Shown one piece after another: positions 14,438 to 14,741 of a DNA stretch of 14,741 bases. The notes under the pieces were generated by a model that did no database searches, had not been told where the DNA came from, and was given only the letters and a program-made list of their open reading frames with translations. The number at the start of each line of letters is the position of its first letter. The stretch's first letter is position 1. The stretch is from positions 1-14,741 of the forward strand of contig DAOSPF010000069.1 of assembly GCA_035374585.1 (NCBI GenBank). Reading direction: 5' to 3'. Made by a program: the position numbers and the translations under genes. Source of the DNA: JAKPQD01 sp029572965. GTDB lineage: Bacteria > Bacteroidota > Bacteroidia > Bacteroidales > DTGW01.

Positions 14438-14741
14438 ATGACGAAAAAAGACAAATTTGAATTTGATGCTACCAGCATAATTAAATTCACTTTAAAGAAC
14501 ATAAAGTTGCTAATAGCAGTTTCAATTGTTGCTTTTATTGTATCTGCTGTAGTTTCTTTTTTAATTAAAGAAAAATACAAATCTACTGTTATTGTATTTC
14601 CGACATCATCATCATCTATTTCAAAATCAATAATGAACATTAATTATTTACCATATAACAAAGCTGATTTGTTAAATTTTGGTGACGAAGATGACTGTGA
14701 CCAATTGACCCAAGTGTTGATGTCTGCTGAAATAAAAGACA
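14438..14741 (+). CDS. Wzz-type polysaccharide chain-length protein, 3' end beyond the window
   Basis: The first 101 codons of a gene cut by the window edge. A basic cytoplasmic N terminus is followed by a transmembrane helix at about residues 22-43, then the K-Y-K-S-T-V-I-V-F-P pattern of Wzz/chain-length determinant proteins and an acidic stretch (D-E-D-D-C-D-Q-L). In this family a second transmembrane helix lies near the C terminus, outside the window. Such proteins set the chain length of O-antigen or capsule made by the Wzy pathway. It begins 14 bases after tyrS and is likely co-transcribed with it, perhaps marking the start of a polysaccharide locus. Confidence 0.85.
   Translation, partial: MTKKDKFEFDATSIIKFTLKNIKLLIAVSIVAFIVSAVVSFLIKEKYKSTVIVFPTSSSSISKSIMNINYLPYNKADLLNFGDEDDCDQLTQVLMSAEIKD

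Overview
The window is chromosomal DNA of a Bacteroidota (Bacteroidetes) bacterium, and gene content suggests the Bacteroidales/Marinilabiliales part of the phylum. Four things point there: AT-rich DNA; promoters with the phylum-specific -7 element TAnnTTTG in front of most transcription units and little Shine-Dalgarno sequence; an ATP synthase locus of bactofilin, atpZ, a small membrane protein and atpB-E-F-H-A-G, with no atpD or atpC; and an ATP synthase a subunit with a signal peptide and a long His-rich N-terminal extension. No rRNA, tRNA, CRISPR array, insertion sequence or phage gene was seen.

Layout. Positions 34-450 (minus strand) encode a small NUMOD4/HNH-like protein whose nuclease motif looks degenerate. 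A 371-bp divergent intergenic region with promoters at both ends separates it from a secreted or membrane protein of unknown function (822-2144), built of about four 60-residue glycine-rich repeats. Next come a CvpA-family membrane protein and a ClC-family chloride transporter or channel with two CBS domains (2209-4509, probably one operon), then a membrane-bound hybrid histidine kinase (4595-6385) with its own promoter and a possible leader mini-ORF.

Positions 6497-12614 hold the ATP synthase region. Bactofilin overlaps atpZ, which is followed by a four-helix AtpI-like protein. A second promoter then leads into atpB (a), atpE (c), atpF (b), atpH (delta), atpA (alpha) and atpG (gamma). A GC-rich hairpin followed by four T residues lies between atpE and atpF and could set the relative expression of the c subunit. 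The beta and epsilon genes must lie elsewhere. The c subunit carries proton-type rather than sodium-type residues.

The last part holds a hotdog-fold acyl-CoA thioesterase directly after atpG, tyrS with its own promoter, and the first 101 codons of a Wzz-type polysaccharide chain-length protein, which suggests that a surface polysaccharide locus begins at the right edge.

Most of the window is housekeeping sequence. I do not see a clear undescribed multi-gene system. The items most worth a second look are the 60-residue repeat protein, the atpE-atpF hairpin, the atypical ClC protein and the degenerate HNH protein.
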